Virus record (IMG/VR): IMGVR_UViG_3300028025_004474
Coordinates: 1 to 21,877 of that record
Source of the DNA: a virus
Direction: 5' to 3' (one strand)
DNA length: 21,877 bases
Both the position numbers and the translations under genes were made by a program. Each line of letters opens with the position of its first letter. The first letter of the stretch is position 1. Positions 1-7,332 of this stretch are shown here, one piece after another. A model generated the notes under the pieces. The model was not told where the DNA came from and ran no database searches. It worked only from the letters and a program-made list of their open reading frames with translations.

Positions 1-3000
1 GTATAATAATTGTCCAGGTACATAAGCACTTGTATCAATTCCTATCAAAATACCTTCAGAAATAACATATCCAAAACTATCATTAGGGATATTTTGAGTA
101 GTAATACCTAAAGTATTAGCTGAATTAGCATCATTTGTATAAGAAGCTGTTTGAATTAAAGGATTATCTCCTACAGCATCTATAATTCTTACAACAGTGC
201 CCTTATTAATTTGAGCACCAGTCATGTTTTTTACATAAACATCTACTTGAGTTGTTCTAGTAGAAAACTCAGCGTTGGTAGAAGTTGATGCATAAGATGA
301 AGAAATAGCATATGATGAAGTTCCTAATAATGAACCTGTAATTCCACTAGTTACATTTAAAGAACCTGATATTGTTTCGTTTCCTATGAATGTATTTGAA
401 CCAGTAGTTGCAAAAGTACCGTTTAATATATTTTGAGATGCAGTATAATTTAATACTGAAGCACTAAAAGCATTTATTGAAGCTGAAGCTGCATACAATG
501 ATGCAGTTGCGTTGTATAATGATGCTGTAGCGTTTTGTAATTGAGCAATAGTTCCATTATTAGATGCTGTATAAGCATTTATAGATGCACTAAAAGCATA
601 TAAAGATGCTGTTGCAACTCTAATATCAGCTATTGCTTCATTATTAGATGCAGTATAAGCATTTATTGAAGCACTAGCTGCATATAAAGATGCTGTAGCA
701 TTTTGAATGTCAACTATTGTAGCGTTAGTACTTGCAGTATAGTTTAATATAGAAGCACTGAAATTGTATAATGAAGCAGTTGCATTCTGAATATCTAATA
801 TTGTAGCATTAGTACTTGAAGTGTAATTGTTAATTGAAGCACTAAAATTATACAACGATGCTGTTGCATTATAAATTGAAGCAGTAGCATTGTATAAAGA
901 TGCTGTAGCTCTGTTTAATGATTCAGTTGCTAAATTAATAGATGATGAAGCTGCTCTTAATGAAGCTGTCTCATTATATAATTGAGCAATAATATCATTA
1001 TTACTTGCAGTATAAGCATTGATTGATGCACTGAAATTGTATAATGAGGCTGTTGCTCTATTTAATGATTCTGTAGTTAAATATATTGATGCTGTTGCAT
1101 TATAAATTGATGCAGTAGCATTTTGGATTTGAGTTATTGTAGCGTTAGTGCTTGCAGTATAAGAATTCATACTAGCACTAAAATCATATAATGATGCTGT
1201 TGCTAAATAAATAGAAGCAGTAGCATTATAAAGAGAAGCTGTAGCTGAATAGATTGAAGCAGTTGCATTATAAAGAGAAGATGTAGCTAAATAGATTGAA
1301 GCAGTAGCTAAAAGTACTGATGCACTTGTTTGTTCTAAATTTAAAGTACGAGTACTAAATGAAGAACTATCGTTAATATGATTTCTACCATTTACAGTTA
1401 ATGAACCTGTAATTTCTACTGACCCAGTAAATGATTGAATATCAGTTAATTCATCACCAAATACATTTGATCCTGAACTGAATATTACAGATGAAGATAT
1501 AGTTTGTACAATTAACTTTTGAGCAGTAATTGTATCAGTTACAGTTAAGTTACCAACAATGTTTTGGTTACCTTGTAAAGCAATACTTCCACTTACTAAT
1601 ACAGAACCACTAACTGTTTCAGTACCATAGAAAGTATTTGAAGCAGTTGTAGCAAAAGTTCCGTTTAAAATATTTTGAGATGCTGTATAAGATAGTATAG
1701 AAGCACTAAATGCATTTATTGAAGCAGAAGCAGCATACAATGAAGCTGTTGCATTATAAATTGAAGCAGTTGCATTATAAATTGAAGCTGTTGCATTATA
1801 AAGTGATGCAGTAGCATTCTTTAATGATGATGTTGTAGCATACAACTGTGCTATTATATCATTATTGCTTGAAGTATAAGCATTTATACTTGCACTAAAT
1901 TCATATAATGAAGCTGTAGTGTTGTAAATTGATGCTGTAGAATTATACAAAGAAGCAGTAGCTAAATTAATAGAAGCAGTAGCTGCTTTTAATGAAGCCG
2001 TTTCAGCATATAATTGAGCAATAATGTCATTGTTGGATGAAGTATAAGCATTGATTGAAGCACTAAAATTATAAAGTGATTCAGTTGCATTATAAATTGA
2101 AGCAGTAGCATTGTATAAAGATGCTGTTGCTAAATATATTGAAGCAGTTGCATTTCTTAATGAAGCAGTTTCATTGTATAATTGTGCTATTACATCATTA
2201 TTTGATGCAGTATAAGCATATAATGAAGCTGTAGTATTGTAAATTGATGCTGTAGCATTGTAAATAGAAGCAGTTGCTCTATTTAAAGACTCTGTAGCTA
2301 AATAAATTGAAGCCGTTGCTCTATATAAAGAAGCAGTTGCTAATAATACAGAAGCACTTGTTTGTTCTAAGTTAAATGTTCTAATACTAAAGGAAGAACT
2401 ATCGTTAATATAATTTCTACCATTTACTACTAATGAACCTACTATATCAACTGAACTAGATAAATTTACAGATCCTGATTGAGCATAAGAGCCAGTAAAT
2501 ACAATTGTATCTACATTAGCAGTAATAGCTGTACCTGTACTTCCTGAAACATTAACTGAACCAGTTAGGTTTGTAGTGCCAAAAATATTTGTACTACCAC
2601 TTACAGTTAAAGAACCAGATATTACTTGGTTACCTTTAAAAATATTAGAACCAGTAGTTGCATAAGTACCATTTAATACATTTTGAGATGCAGTATAATT
2701 TAAGATACTTGCACTGAAAGCATATAATGAAGCAGTTGCGTTATAAAGTGATGCTGTTGCTCTGTATAAAGATTCTGTAGCATTTTTTAATGATGCTGTT
2801 GTAGCATATAGTTGTGCTACTACATCGTTATTTGATGATGTATAGGCATATAATGAAGCAGTTGCATTATAGATTGAAGCAGTTGCATTGTATAAAGAAG
2901 CTGTAGCTCTATATAATGAAGAAGTAGCTAAAAGTACAGATGCACTAAAATCATTTAATGAACCTGTAGTTACATTAAATATAGAAGCTGAAACATAGAC

Positions 3001-4230
3001 TGTACTGTCTAAAGAGCCATCTCCTTTTACAAATTGAGCTGCTGTAGCTCCTCTAGTTATAAATCTAGAAGCAGTAACTTGAGAATCAATATCTAAAGAA
3101 CCAGTCATTTGGTGATGACCAGTAGGATTTAATTGTAATTTTTTATCTGTATCAGCATTGTCTCCACCAACAAAAAATCCTAAATGTTTACCAGCTTTAG
3201 TATTACCAATATGTAAGTTATTACCTGTAGAATATAAGTAAGCATCATTTCCTTCACCAATAGGACCATTAAAGTTTTCACTATTAATACCCATATTGAT
3301 GTAATTGTTATTTTCATCACCGTTGTTAGCTGTAGCTACAACGTCTGAAGATGCACTTACACCTTGATTAGTATTTTGAATGTTTAGTTGTAAGTAATTA
3401 TCTGAATTACCTTTACCACTAATTACATTGAATGAATCTGTGTTTGGTTGCCAAACATATAATGCTTCAGGAGCTGCTGTTGTAACACCATTTTGGTTAA
3501 TAGCGATACTTGCACTACCAACTTGATACATAGCACTATCAGCTAATACTTGAGATGAGCTAAAGTATGGGATGTGTGTAGCAGTACCTTGTAAATTGTT
3601 TATTGAACCACTAAATGAACCAGTGAATGATACTGCTTCTATTTTACCAGAAGATGATATATTGTTATTAACAGTTAAAAATCCAGAAACAGATGATGTT
3701 GAAGCACCTAATGTTAAGGTACCACCACTTCTATCTGTGATTGTATTAACATTAATAGCATCTACATCTAATTCGTAACCAGCATTAATGCTTTGGTTAC
3801 CAACTAAATTTAATGAACCTGAAATATTAACACTACCTGTGAATGTTTGTGTATCACTTGTAGCATCACCAAATATGTTTGACCCTGAAGAGTAAATTAC
3901 TGATGAAGTAATTGTTTGCACAATTAAACGTCGTGCTGTAATATCGTTTCCTACAACTAATGAACCAGATATATATTGAGATCCATATACATTAACTGGG
4001 CCGTTAACTGTAAAATTGTCTGAGTATGAGGATGTTGAAGAGTAAGATGCACTAAGAATTGAACCACTTACATCGGCTAGTTGTACTATAGTTTCAACAC
4101 CATTATCTTTTTTAAGAAAAACTTTACCTTCGTAGGTATTAATTGCTAATTCTCCTAGGGCTAATGATGATGTGTTAGGCTCTTTGCCTGCAACGGCGCT
4201 GCGTTTTAACTGTAGTTTATTAACTGCCAT
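1..4230 (-). CDS. Giant fibre protein with heptad arrays, 3' end outside window
   Basis: I read the frame triplet by triplet from the ATG at 4230 to the window edge and found no stop, so 1410 residues are visible and the C-terminus is missing. Residues 1-50 (KLQLKRSAVAGK, then LALGELAINTYEGK) resemble the virion-attachment N-termini of many phage fibre proteins, including major-tropism-determinant-like ones. Residues about 50-230 are beta-type repeats rich in SGS and TGS. Residues about 235-365 look like a separate domain. Three arrays of seven-residue repeats (432-522, 628-858, 972-1272) are split by beta-rich connectors. Residues about 1326-1410 (VYVKNMTGAQINKGTVVRI) begin a terminal domain. 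An AAGGA ribosome site lies 9 nt before the ATG. It is probably a long trimeric tail fibre or adhesin acting outside the virion in host contact. A whisker or other long fibre is possible. The receptor is unknown. Confidence 0.85.
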   Translation of the reverse strand, partial: MAVNKLQLKRSAVAGKEPNTSSLALGELAINTYEGKVFLKKDNGVETIVQLADVSGSILSASYSSTSSYSDNFTVNGPVNVYGSQYISGSLVVGNDITARRLIVQTITSSVIYSSGSNIFGDATSDTQTFTGSVNISGSLNLVGNQSINAGYELDVDAINVNTITDRSGGTLTLGASTSSVSGFLTVNNNISSSGKIEAVSFTGSFSGSINNLQGTATHIPYFSSSQVLADSAMYQVGSASIAINQNGVTTAAPEALYVWQPNTDSFNVISGKGNSDNYLQLNIQNTNQGVSASSDVVATANNGDENNNYINMGINSENFNGPIGEGNDAYLYSTGNNLHIGNTKAGKHLGFFVGGDNADTDKKLQLNPTGHHQMTGSLDIDSQVTASRFITRGATAAQFVKGDGSLDSTVYVSASIFNVTTGSLNDFSASVLLATSSLYRATASLYNATASIYNATASLYAYTSSNNDVVAQLYATTASLKNATESLYRATASLYNATASLYAFSASILNYTASQNVLNGTYATTGSNIFKGNQVISGSLTVSGSTNIFGTTNLTGSVNVSGSTGTAITANVDTIVFTGSYAQSGSVNLSSSVDIVGSLVVNGRNYINDSSSFSIRTFNLEQTSASVLLATASLYRATASIYLATESLNRATASIYNATASIYNTTASLYAYTASNNDVIAQLYNETASLRNATASIYLATASLYNATASIYNATESLYNFSASINAYTSSNNDIIAQLYAETASLKAATASINLATASLYNSTASIYNTTASLYEFSASINAYTSSNNDIIAQLYATTSSLKNATASLYNATASIYNATASIYNATASLYAASASINAFSASILSYTASQNILNGTFATTASNTFYGTETVSGSVLVSGSIALQGNQNIVGNLTVTDTITAQKLIVQTISSSVIFSSGSNVFGDELTDIQSFTGSVEITGSLTVNGRNHINDSSSFSTRTLNLEQTSASVLLATASIYLATSSLYNATASIYSATASLYNATASIYLATASLYDFSASMNSYTASTNATITQIQNATASIYNATASIYLTTESLNRATASLYNFSASINAYTASNNDIIAQLYNETASLRAASSSINLATESLNRATASLYNATASIYNATASLYNFSASINNYTSSTNATILDIQNATASLYNFSASILNYTASTNATIVDIQNATASLYAASASINAYTASNNEAIADIRVATASLYAFSASINAYTASNNGTIAQLQNATASLYNATASLYAASASINAFSASVLNYTASQNILNGTFATTGSNTFIGNETISGSLNVTSGITGSLLGTSSYAISSSYASTSTNAEFSTRTTQVDVYVKNMTGAQINKGTVVRIIDAVGDNPLIQTASYTNDANSANTLGITTQNIPNDSFGYVISEGILIGIDTSAYVPGQLLY
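415..1317 (-). repeat. Heptad array 3 of fibre gene (43 repeats)
   Basis: Residues 972-1272 of the fibre divide exactly into 43 seven-residue units such as LYNATAS, IYNATAS, LYNFSAS, INAYTAS, TNATIVD and IQNATAS. Position 1 is mostly Leu or Ile and position 4 mostly Ala, Phe or Tyr, which fits a coiled-coil a/d pattern. Variant units with Asn or Thr at position 1 (NNDIIAQ, TNATILD) occur at intervals but keep the register. At DNA level this is a degenerate 21-bp tandem repeat. Confidence 0.9.
1297..1413 (-). repeat. Connector repeat, copy 2 (fibre residues 940-978)
   Basis: This segment reads I-T-G-S-L-T-V-N-G-R-N, then HINDSSSFSTRTLNLEQT, and leads straight into array 3. It is nearly identical in protein, and clearly similar in DNA, to the segment at 2329-2445 that leads into array 2. 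The offset is 344 residues. Confidence 0.88.
1453..1530 (-). repeat. Internal beta-segment repeat, copy 2 (fibre residues 901-926)
   Basis: The segment reads ITAQKLIVQTISSSVIF and then SSGSNVFGD. It matches residues 97-122 (3865-3942), where the same stretch reads ITARRLIVQTITSSVIY and SSGSNIFGD. The gene has therefore copied a piece of its N-terminal region into the connector before array 3. Confidence 0.85.
1657..2349 (-). repeat. Heptad array 2 of fibre gene (33 repeats)
   Basis: Residues 628-858 divide exactly into 33 seven-residue units. The array opens with VLLATAS and ends with QNILNGT, the same boundary units as array 3. NNDVIAQ or NNDIIAQ units, each followed by an LY(N/A)(E/T)T(A/S)S unit, recur three times inside it, spaced 8 units apart (56 residues). 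Confidence 0.9.
2329..2445 (-). repeat. Connector repeat, copy 1 (fibre residues 596-634)
   Basis: This is the partner of the repeat at 1297-1413. It carries NGRNYINDSSSFSIRTFN and then LEQTSASVLLATAS, which joins the connector to heptad array 2. Confidence 0.88.
2665..2937 (-). repeat. Heptad array 1 of fibre gene (13 repeats)
   Basis: Residues 432-522 divide into 13 seven-residue units, from VLLATSS to QNVLNGT. One Asn-led unit (NNDVVAQ) lies near the middle. This is the shortest array and the closest to the N-terminus. Confidence 0.88.
3865..3942 (-). repeat. Internal beta-segment repeat, copy 1 (fibre residues 97-122)
   Basis: This is the N-terminal partner of the segment at 1453-1530. 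About 20 of 26 residues are identical by eye. Confidence 0.85.
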
Positions 4231-4239
4231 ATGAATGGG

Positions 4240-4244
4240 TCCTT
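4240..4244 (-). promoter_or_regulatory. Ribosome binding site of fibre gene
   Basis: The minus strand reads AAGGA exactly 9 nt before the ATG at 4230. Most genes in the window lack such a site, so this supports the chosen start and suggests deliberate translation of the fibre. Confidence 0.6.
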
Positions 4245-4270
4245 ATTTAGTGGTATGTACCAGGATTGTG

Positions 4271-4292
4271 ATGTGACTTATATAAGCCACAT
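4271..4292. promoter_or_regulatory. 22-bp dyad before the fibre gene
   Basis: On the plus strand the halves are ATGTGACTTAT and ATAAGCCACAT. Ten of the 11 positions are symmetric, with one mismatch that would be a G-U pair in minus-strand RNA. It directly abuts the recurrent octamer at 4293-4300 and lies about 40 nt upstream of the fibre start. It could be an operator or an RNA hairpin. No U-run follows it, so it is not a typical terminator. Confidence 0.4.
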
Positions 4293-4300
4293 ATAAATAT
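4293..4300 (-). promoter_or_regulatory. Junction octamer ATATTTAT, copy 1
   Basis: The minus strand reads GGTATATTTATATG in the 75-nt gap before the fibre gene, 62 nt from its ATG. This is one of seven copies at gene junctions. It may be a late promoter element, but the function is not established. Confidence 0.35.
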
Positions 4301-4305
4301 ACCTA

Positions 4306-4533
4306 CTAATAAGAGCCCGCGTCGATTATATCGACGTTTATTGAACCGCTTGTATTGAAAGAAGCAGATGCTACGTTGTTTGAATTAACAATAAACATAG
4401 CACCAGATACAGCCAAGGCTGGTGTAAGGGATGATGATTGGATAATATTTACTGCACCTGAAACATACAGAATGTTATCATTTGGACTATAACTAATGTT
4501 ACTATTTATTTGTTTAAATTTAATTCTTGCCAT
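4306..4533 (-). CDS. Small structural-type protein, unknown function (75 aa)
   Basis: I do not recognise this 75-residue protein. It starts MARIKFKQINSNISYSPNDN and is rich in Ser, Asn and small hydrophobic residues. Its composition and its ending (ASFNTSGSINVDIIDAGSY) look like the beta-repeat style of the fibre encoded next. There is no signal peptide or membrane segment. It starts 2 nt after the stop of the gene upstream, so it is probably co-translated with the tail-completion genes. A small fibre-attachment or tail-tip component is a reasonable guess from position only. A 7-bp hairpin (CGTCGAT, loop ATA) lies inside its last codons at 4320-4336. Confidence 0.75.
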   Translation of the reverse strand: MARIKFKQINSNISYSPNDNILYVSGAVNIIQSSSLTPALAVSGAMFIVNSNNVASASFNTSGSINVDIIDAGSY

Positions 4534-4535
4534 TG

Positions 4536-4865
4536 TTATGCGAATTTACCTATTGCTATTATTTCATCATCTGTTTCTAAAGTATATCCTAATTGAGATA
4601 TGTTAAATGTAAATATTACATTTCCTCCTCCTGTTGTTAAAGTTACTAATGATGGTGTAACATTTTGTCCATTTATATAATACTCAAAACTAAAATTTGA
4701 TGTAGTTCCAAGTTGTGGTAATACGGGTTGTAATATAGAGGCACCAGTGAATATAGCAGTATCAGGAATAGTTATAGTATCAGCTTGCAATTGCTTTTTT
4801 GTATTAATATATAACAAATCGGCAGGTGATAATTCTTGATATGAGTTGATGTATGCGTTTGCCAT
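4536..4865 (-). CDS. Stand-alone copy of the gp15-like protein's C-terminal domain (109 aa)
   Basis: Residues about 14-109 align along their whole length with the last 97 residues of the 417-aa protein encoded just upstream. Shared marks are LLYINTKKQLQAD against LTYLNTNKPLKAD, FTGASIL against FVGASIL, YINGQ against YVNGQ, and a nearly identical ending LETDDEIIAIGKF. The 3' ends are also very similar in DNA. The start codon overlaps the upstream stop as TAATG, so translation is probably coupled. It looks like a tandem duplication of one beta-rich domain. It may assemble with, or substitute for, the same domain in the larger protein. The domain itself is unknown to me. Confidence 0.85.
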   Translation of the reverse strand: MANAYINSYQELSPADLLYINTKKQLQADTITIPDTAIFTGASILQPVLPQLGTTSNFSFEYYINGQNVTPSLVTLTTGGGNVIFTFNISQLGYTLETDDEIIAIGKFA

Positions 4866-6118
4866 TATGTAAATTTACCTATTGCTATTACTTCATCATC
4901 AGTTTCTAAAGCATATCCTATTGAACCCGTATTAAATTGGAATGTAATACCACCTACATTACTTGTAATTGAAGCAAATGTTGATGGGATATATTGTCCA
5001 TTAACATAGAATACAAAATTATTAACTGTAGTTGCTGGTAATTGTGATCCAGTTGGTGGGTTTAATATTGAAGCTCCAACAAATGCTGCTTGGTTTGGTA
5101 CTGTAACTATATCTGCTTTTAATGGTTTATTAGTATTTAAGTATGTTAAATCACCAATTGCAGCAGCATTAATAACAGTATTGTAAACAATATTACCATC
5201 ACCAATAAATGATGTTGATCCTGCTGTATTATTATCAGCCATCTGTGTTGATGGGGTGATAGTAACAAGATCATTTGTAGTTTCTAAACCGAATACTACT
5301 TGAGCAGGTGAATACAATAAATCTTCGTTTGCTAGTTGTTTATTAACTGTATCTGGTATTAAATAACCATTTAAAGTCATTGTAAATGTAGTTCTAGCTG
5401 CTCTATCATCTCCTTGCTCTACAACATTTGTTACAGCAAAAGTATCAATTCTAGTTCTAAAATGCCATCTTTTAAAATCGCCCCAATATGAATCAGAAGC
5501 ATATTCAATTGCTTCAATTAAGCTATTGTTTTGTTCTACAAAGTTTGTAAATAAAACACATTCATAAGTTACAGTAACATAATCTGGAACTACAGAAACA
5601 TAGTATTGTTTTGATGGTTTTCTATTAGTTAAAATATCAAACTTATCATAAAAGTTTTTAGCATTATATCTAGTTTCAAACACATTGAATAAATGAGCTT
5701 GGTTACCATCTATTTTACTTCCTAATGTTCTATTCTTTTCAACGTTAGTACGTTTGTACATAATAAGTGGTGCCATCAATTTACCATCTTTATCACGGTA
5801 AAAACCATCGTTTTGAACTGATTTCCATTTTTCAGCATCACCAAAAATAACAGGTACTGCTACTCTATTTCCATTTTGTACAACGTTAGGTTTAATAACA
5901 TTTTCAAAATAATATTGTATTGCACCATCTATATCATCCAAACCAATAGAAATATCCTTTATTTTATTACCTTTAAAAGATAAATCTTTACCTCTATTAC
6001 GCGAAAATACAGTACCCTCATCACTATCAGGTTTGCCCTGACTAGCAAGATAAGGTGTAATCTGTGCTTGTTCTACTTGAACAATATTACGCGGTATTGG
6101 TTTTAGATCGCGAGGCAT
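4865..6118 (-). CDS. gp15: gp15-like tail completion / sheath-stabiliser protein with extra C-terminal domain
   Basis: The first roughly 270 residues follow the pattern of T4 gp15, the hexameric cap that ends the tail tube and sheath and joins the head. VAVPVIFGDAEKWKSV corresponds to the gp15 stretch around its VPITYASKEHF. VTYECVLFTNFVEQNNSLIE matches the YELSIFTRYEDDM region, and TTFTMTLNGYLIPDT matches the end of gp15 (LTFEVNGWMYP). T4 gp15 has 272 residues, so about 145 are extra here. Of these, 321-417 form a domain repeated in the next gene. The assignment rests on remembered family patterns and on its place after gp13- and gp14-like genes. Both ends overlap neighbours as TAATG. Confidence 0.6.
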   Translation of the reverse strand: MPRDLKPIPRNIVQVEQAQITPYLASQGKPDSDEGTVFSRNRGKDLSFKGNKIKDISIGLDDIDGAIQYYFENVIKPNVVQNGNRVAVPVIFGDAEKWKSVQNDGFYRDKDGKLMAPLIMYKRTNVEKNRTLGSKIDGNQAHLFNVFETRYNAKNFYDKFDILTNRKPSKQYYVSVVPDYVTVTYECVLFTNFVEQNNSLIEAIEYASDSYWGDFKRWHFRTRIDTFAVTNVVEQGDDRAARTTFTMTLNGYLIPDTVNKQLANEDLLYSPAQVVFGLETTNDLVTITPSTQMADNNTAGSTSFIGDGNIVYNTVINAAAIGDLTYLNTNKPLKADIVTVPNQAAFVGASILNPPTGSQLPATTVNNFVFYVNGQYIPSTFASITSNVGGITFQFNTGSIGYALETDDEVIAIGKFT

Positions 6119-6453
6119 TATTTCTTATTTTGTAATTCAATCATTTTTTCTAAAGCAAATATTAACTGACTAACTTTAGTTAAATTAGTATTAATATCTT
6201 TAGCTACTTTAGCTATATCTTCGTTAGCTGAAAATTTAAATGGTTGAAATTCTTTACGCATTGTAAGGGCTTGTCTACGAATTTGTTCAAATGCAGGTAA
6301 ATAAGTTACATCAGTAACGCTAGCTCCTGTTTCAGGATCGATTGTTGCTTTACCTAATTTGAAACCTTGTTTCATAATGGTTTCATCGCCTTCTTCACCG
6401 TCTGGTGTTTGAACGTATACCTTTTCGTTTAATAAGTCTTTTAACTTTATCAT
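6118..6453 (-). CDS. Hypothetical protein with capsid-targeting-like N-terminus (111 aa)
   Basis: I do not recognise this 111-residue protein. It begins MIKLKDLLNE, closely matching the first ten residues of the 112-aa protein two genes upstream (MIKLTNILTE). Both end in the L-x-E signature that T4-type prohead proteases cut. The C-terminal third (residues about 75-111) is a charged amphipathic helix, DIAKVAKDINTNLTKVSQLI onward, probably a coiled coil. It sits between the gp14-like and gp15-like genes and overlaps both as TAATG. It could be a tail or neck accessory protein, or an internal head protein. Neither can be decided here. Confidence 0.8.
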   Translation of the reverse strand: MIKLKDLLNEKVYVQTPDGEEGDETIMKQGFKLGKATIDPETGASVTDVTYLPAFEQIRRQALTMRKEFQPFKFSANEDIAKVAKDINTNLTKVSQLIFALEKMIELQNKK

Positions 6454-6992
6454 TATAATCTATCTTTTTCTATGCCCAATTTCTCAACACGAGTGTAATG
6501 AGCGTTTACTATAATTGAAATTGAAGAACCAAAATTATCGTTATCTATTGAATAAGAATAATCTGGGTCTTTGCCTACAAAATATTGATTTTCTAAAACA
6601 TCATCTATTTCGTAGTAATTATTTTGCCATACGACTACATCTCCTACTTCAGGAAGGATACCATACTGAAATCCTTTACCACCTTCTGGTAGTTCTATTG
6701 ATAATTCATATCCTCTTAAATCATCTCTTAAAAATCTAAGCTGGATTTTTCTAGTGACATCAGGACCAAAACTGTCAGTTGTCCATTCTTGTGCTGATCT
6801 TTCTATTAGACAGTTTACTAATACAGGATCATAATATATTTTTGTTCCATTTGCCTCACCATACATGTTTGTTGAAGTTTTAGATAAGTCAATTTTATAA
6901 TAGCCCACCTGCTGCTCAATAATATTATTGATCAGCTCACGGCCTATATGTCTAATTAGACTAGCGTCTCTTGATGTTCCAAATAAACTCAT
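6453..6992 (-). CDS. gp14: gp14-like neck protein
   Basis: This 179-residue protein has two stretches that fit T4 gp14, a neck protein that joins the head to the tail with gp13. One is a beta segment ELSIELPEGG. The other is PEVGDVVVWQNNYYEIDDV, followed by YFVGKDPDYSY, which resembles the gp14 pattern of PKEGDLIYFP, LFEINWV and FYQLG. T4 gp14 is 256 residues, so this is a shorter version. Its position, one gene after the gp13-like gene and one before the gp15-like gene, agrees. A clear AGGAG lies 9 nt before the ATG, inside the end of the upstream gene. The assignment is by remembered motif, not by alignment search. Confidence 0.55.
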   Translation of the reverse strand: MSLFGTSRDASLIRHIGRELINNIIEQQVGYYKIDLSKTSTNMYGEANGTKIYYDPVLVNCLIERSAQEWTTDSFGPDVTRKIQLRFLRDDLRGYELSIELPEGGKGFQYGILPEVGDVVVWQNNYYEIDDVLENQYFVGKDPDYSYSIDNDNFGSSISIIVNAHYTRVEKLGIEKDRL

Positions 6993-6993
6993 A

Positions 6994-7332
6994 TTAGTAT
7001 TCTCCTACTTTTTCTAGTGTGTTAAAACGAGGAATAAACTGTAATAAACCTGGTATTCTAGTAGTCACTAAAGCATCCGTTTTAATAGAATTAATAGCGG
7101 CTTTAGGTTCTTCTGAAGCTAAATATTTCATCTTAAGCAATGCAAACTGGTGTTTTTCATTACTTTTAGTTTTTAAAAAATCATTTTGTTCAACAGTAAC
7201 TACAACTATATCTTTTAATCCTCTAATTTCATTATAGATGTATACTTGATTTTCATCTGTTGATGTTTTAATCAATACTTCAATCTTAAATAATACAAGA
7301 GCTTCTGTTAATATGTTTGTTAATTTAATCAT
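6994..7332 (-). CDS. Hypothetical protein with capsid-targeting-like N-terminus (112 aa)
   Basis: This 112-residue protein is not one I recognise. It begins MIKLTNILTE, the same layout as the 111-aa protein nearby: ten residues, M-I-K-L, then I/L-L-x-E. After that comes a compact alpha/beta-looking body. VLFKIEVLIKTS, VYIYNEIRGLKDIVVVTVEQ and FALLKMKYL suggest alternating strands and helices in a small ferredoxin-like fold. Its start overlaps the stop of the gp13-like gene as TAATG and only 1 nt separates it from the gp14-like gene. A neck or tail-completion accessory role is likely from context only. Confidence 0.8.
   Translation of the reverse strand: MIKLTNILTEALVLFKIEVLIKTSTDENQVYIYNEIRGLKDIVVVTVEQNDFLKTKSNEKHQFALLKMKYLASEEPKAAINSIKTDALVTTRIPGLLQFIPRFNTLEKVGEY
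7002..7006 (-). promoter_or_regulatory. Ribosome binding site of gp14-like gene
   Basis: The minus strand reads AGGAG 9 nt before the ATG at 6992. It is embedded in the last codons of the 112-aa gene and fixes the start of the gp14-like protein. Confidence 0.65.

Noticed and set aside
415-2937. Repeated short units suggesting a CRISPR array or non-coding satellite
   Set aside because: The units are 21-bp coding heptads without spacers, inside one frame that has no stop from 4230 to 1.
3572-3778. 68-codon plus-strand frame
   Set aside because: It is a shadow inside the fibre gene without any support. The same holds for other short plus-strand frames inside the portal, terminase, protease and core-region genes.
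4320-4336. Hairpin CGTCGAT-ATA-ATCGACG as a terminator before the fibre gene
   Set aside because: It lies within the last codons of the 75-aa gene and is followed by CGGGCTCTTATTAG, not by a U-run.
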